From the NCBI GenBank assembly GCA_030627405.1, contig DAOUSD010000110.1, positions 1 to 6,446 on the forward strand: a stretch of 6,446 nucleotides of DNA. The letters are read 5' to 3'. The DNA is from Deltaproteobacteria bacterium. Lineage in GTDB: Bacteria > Desulfobacterota > Desulfobacteria > Desulfobacterales > ETH-SRB1. How positions within the stretch are numbered: the first letter of the stretch is position 1; each line of letters starts with the position of its first letter. Positions 5,303 to 6,446 of the stretch are shown here, one piece after another. Below the pieces are notes generated by a model that saw only the letters and a list, made by a program, of their open reading frames with translations, was not told the origin of the DNA and searched no databases. The translations under genes were made by a program, and so were the position numbers.

Positions 5303-5360
5303 ATCGGATATAAGGAAATACAAGATGCACTGAGACTCGATCCTTGAGTCTGCTAAAAAT

Positions 5361-6299
5361 ATGAATGCTGATTCTAAACCAAATATTATTGTAATCTGCG
5401 GCCCAACCGGTTTGGGCAAGACGGCTGTTTCAATTGAACTCGCCATAGATTTGCATGGAGAGATTATTGGCGCTGATTCAATGCAGATATACAGATATAT
5501 GGATATAGGCACGGCCAAGGCGACTCTTTATGAGCAGTCTCGAGTGCCTCACCATTTAATAGATGTTGTTGACTCGGATGAGCCTTTTGATGCCGCTATG
5601 TTTGCGAAAATGGCCGGCGAGATGATAATGAAGCTGCATGCTGATGGTATTGTTCCATTTGTTGTCGGGGGCACCGGCCTTTATATTAAAGCTCTTGTGC
5701 ATGGCCTGTCCCATGCAGGGCCGGCAGATACGGATATCCGAAAGCGTCTAAAAGAAGCGGAATTGCTTCATGGCTCCGGATTTCTTTATGAGAAATTAAG
5801 CAAATGTGATCAGAGGGCAGCGGAAAGTATACATCCGAATGATACATACAGGATAATCAGGGCTCTTGAGGTGTATGAAGCAACAGGCATGGCTATCTCG
5901 CAATACAGCAAAGACCACGGGTTTGAAAAGAGACGGTTTAATGTTTTGAAAATAGGTCTTCATATGGTGAGGGAAGCCCTGTATGATCGTATTAATCAAA
6001 GGGTTGATGCAATGATAGAGGAGGGGCTTGTTGATGAGGTGAAAATGCTGCTCAACAGGGGTTATTCTGAAGACCTCAAATCCATGCAGTCAATAGGTTA
6101 TCGTCACATGGTTGACTTTATTAAAGGCCGTATTCCCTGGGAAGAGACTGTTCGCACATTGAAACGGGACACCAGAAGATATGCAAAGCGCCAGATGACA
6201 TGGTTTAAGGCTGATCCGGAGATTGTATGGGCAGAACCAGAACAGATAGATTATATCAAAGAAGTAATAATAAATTTCTTGCAAGGAGCTAAGAGATAA
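5361..6299 (+). CDS. miaA: tRNA dimethylallyltransferase MiaA
   Basis: Transfers the dimethylallyl group of DMAPP to N6 of A37 in tRNAs that read codons starting with U, the first step toward ms2i6A; cytoplasmic. At 312 residues it has the usual full length. The P-loop GPTGLGKT is at 14-21, followed by GADSMQIYRYMDIGTAK at 37-53 with the catalytic Asp38. Then come VPHHLIDVVD at 62-71, VVGGTGLYIKAL at 101-112, HPNDTYRIIRALEVYEATG at 158-176, SIGYRHM at 244-250 and TRRYAKRQMTWF at 271-282. All family signatures are intact. ATG 5361 is the only start, since TGA 5331-5333 lies in frame above with no alternative between; the Shine-Dalgarno is poor. In Escherichia coli miaA sits between mutL and hfq. 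Neither is visible here, and integrase debris lies directly upstream. Confidence 0.97.
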   Translation: MNADSKPNIIVICGPTGLGKTAVSIELAIDLHGEIIGADSMQIYRYMDIGTAKATLYEQSRVPHHLIDVVDSDEPFDAAMFAKMAGEMIMKLHADGIVPFVVGGTGLYIKALVHGLSHAGPADTDIRKRLKEAELLHGSGFLYEKLSKCDQRAAESIHPNDTYRIIRALEVYEATGMAISQYSKDHGFEKRRFNVLKIGLHMVREALYDRINQRVDAMIEEGLVDEVKMLLNRGYSEDLKSMQSIGYRHMVDFIKGRIPWEETVRTLKRDTRRYAKRQMTWFKADPEIVWAEPEQIDYIKEVIINFLQGAKR

Positions 6300-6311
6300 T
6301 AAATATATAGT

Positions 6312-6324
6312 GTAACGGTGAACG
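6312..6324 (-). repeat. Short GTGAAC-type repeat, right copy
   Basis: The word gtaacggtgaacg is an inverted near-copy of 165-177 (11 of 13). It sits just after miaA and inside the right GCTAA array, mirroring the left side. Confidence 0.35.
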
Positions 6325-6335
6325 CTGACCTTAAT

Positions 6336-6352
6336 ACCTAAGTTAAGCGATT
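6336..6352 (+). repeat. 17-bp inverted repeat, right copy
   Basis: It reads acctaagttaagcgatt, with 16 of 17 bases matching the minus strand at 2010-1994. Here the T-run and the outer ATCGCT arm are missing, so it does not form the terminator seen at the left copy. It overlaps the start of the right GCTAA array. Confidence 0.65.
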
Positions 6353-6380
6353 AGCTGTTAGCAATTAGCCGTTAGCTCTT
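6347..6380 (-). repeat. GCTAA heptamer repeat array, right copy
   Basis: On the minus strand it reads as 7-bp units agctaac, ggctaat, tgctaac, agctaat, then cgc. It matches 29 of 34 bases of 81-114 in opposite orientation. No four-helix-bundle reading frame is visible next to it in the remaining 66 bases. Confidence 0.75.
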
Positions 6381-6412
6381 ATGAAATATGCATTTGTATA
6401 ATTATTTATTAA

Positions 6413-6427
6413 TCACCCATCGGGTGA
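6413..6427. terminator. Possible terminator hairpin after miaA
   Basis: TCACCC (6413-6418) pairs with GGGTGA (6422-6427) around ATC. T-rich but interrupted sequence follows on the plus strand (gttattattt), and an AT-rich stretch follows on the minus strand too. It could stop miaA transcription about 114 bases past its stop codon, or serve a gene beyond the window. Confidence 0.35.
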
Positions 6428-6446
6428 AATGTTATTATTTAATAAC

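Larger units (their letters stand above)
5067..5333 (+). pseudogene. Tyrosine integrase (integron-type), N-terminal fragment
   Basis: The frame opens after TAG 5064-5066 and closes at TGA 5331-5333. Residues from 5088 read DWRPVYKDLDPEIKLRHHSP, then KTLEGYRGWVRQLQGFTRSK and APQL. This is the SAM-like N-terminal DNA-binding domain of tyrosine recombinases (IKLRHYSPKTLxxYxxWVRxF), closest in style to integron-type or XerC-like integrases. There is no start codon ahead of it. After about 5219 the family sequence stops and the frame continues through an intergenic repeat. The core, the catalytic Arg-His-Arg-Tyr domain, is absent, so it is inactive. It marks a past mobile element at this site. It lies directly ahead of miaA and happens to share its reading frame. 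Confidence 0.72.

Noticed and set aside
5243..5518. Minus-strand open frame across the miaA start
   Set aside because: It is opposite the miaA P-loop; its length comes from the conserved codons on the other strand.
5796..6284. Two minus-strand open frames inside miaA
   Set aside because: Both are antisense to conserved MiaA segments and have no features of their own.

Overview
The window looks like accessory bacterial chromosome with moderate to low GC and mostly short, decayed or horizontally acquired genes between two ordinary metabolic genes. Taxonomy cannot be fixed from these genes. The 23S-IVS-type four-helix-bundle tail, the heptamer repeats around genes, a RelE-type toxin-antitoxin relic and an integron-type integrase relic together suggest a Gram-negative environmental bacterium, plausibly a Desulfobacterota lineage. 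This is inference from gene style, not a demonstrated assignment.

Layout: (a) 2-195 holds the last codons of a four-helix-bundle protein, overlapped by a 7-bp-period GCTAA repeat array, then a short leader. (b) 196-1050 is an intact membrane-anchored alpha/beta hydrolase. (c) 1051-1380 has no gene, only a dispersed-repeat-like hairpin. (d) 1381-1929 is a GC-richer SIR2-like fragment lacking both its start and its catalytic His. (e) 2010-3134 on the minus strand is an intact AAA-type ATPase. It has its own terminator, and a promoter region rich in GTGTATAAT-type motifs. (f) 3304-3542 is a wrecked RelE/ParE-type toxin-antitoxin pair. (g) 3678-4937 is an intact exported calcineurin-like phosphoesterase. 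(h) 4938-5360 carries hairpins, a second copy of a 26-bp repeat, an integrase N-terminal fragment and another dispersed repeat. (i) 5361-6299 is an intact miaA. (j) 6300-6446 contains inverted partners of repeats seen earlier, and a hairpin.

No operon of functionally linked genes is visible. The intact genes each appear to be separate units: miaA acts in tRNA modification, the hydrolase at the inner membrane, the phosphoesterase probably outside the cytoplasm, and the ATPase has no known partner. The clearest signal is decay. Three remnants of defence or mobility genes (SIR2, toxin-antitoxin, integrase) lie between 1381 and 5333. A 26-bp perfect direct repeat sits just after the SIR2 break and just before the integrase fragment. 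I see no convincing intact novel system; the repeat architecture and the putative operator cluster ahead of the ATPase are the items most worth following up.
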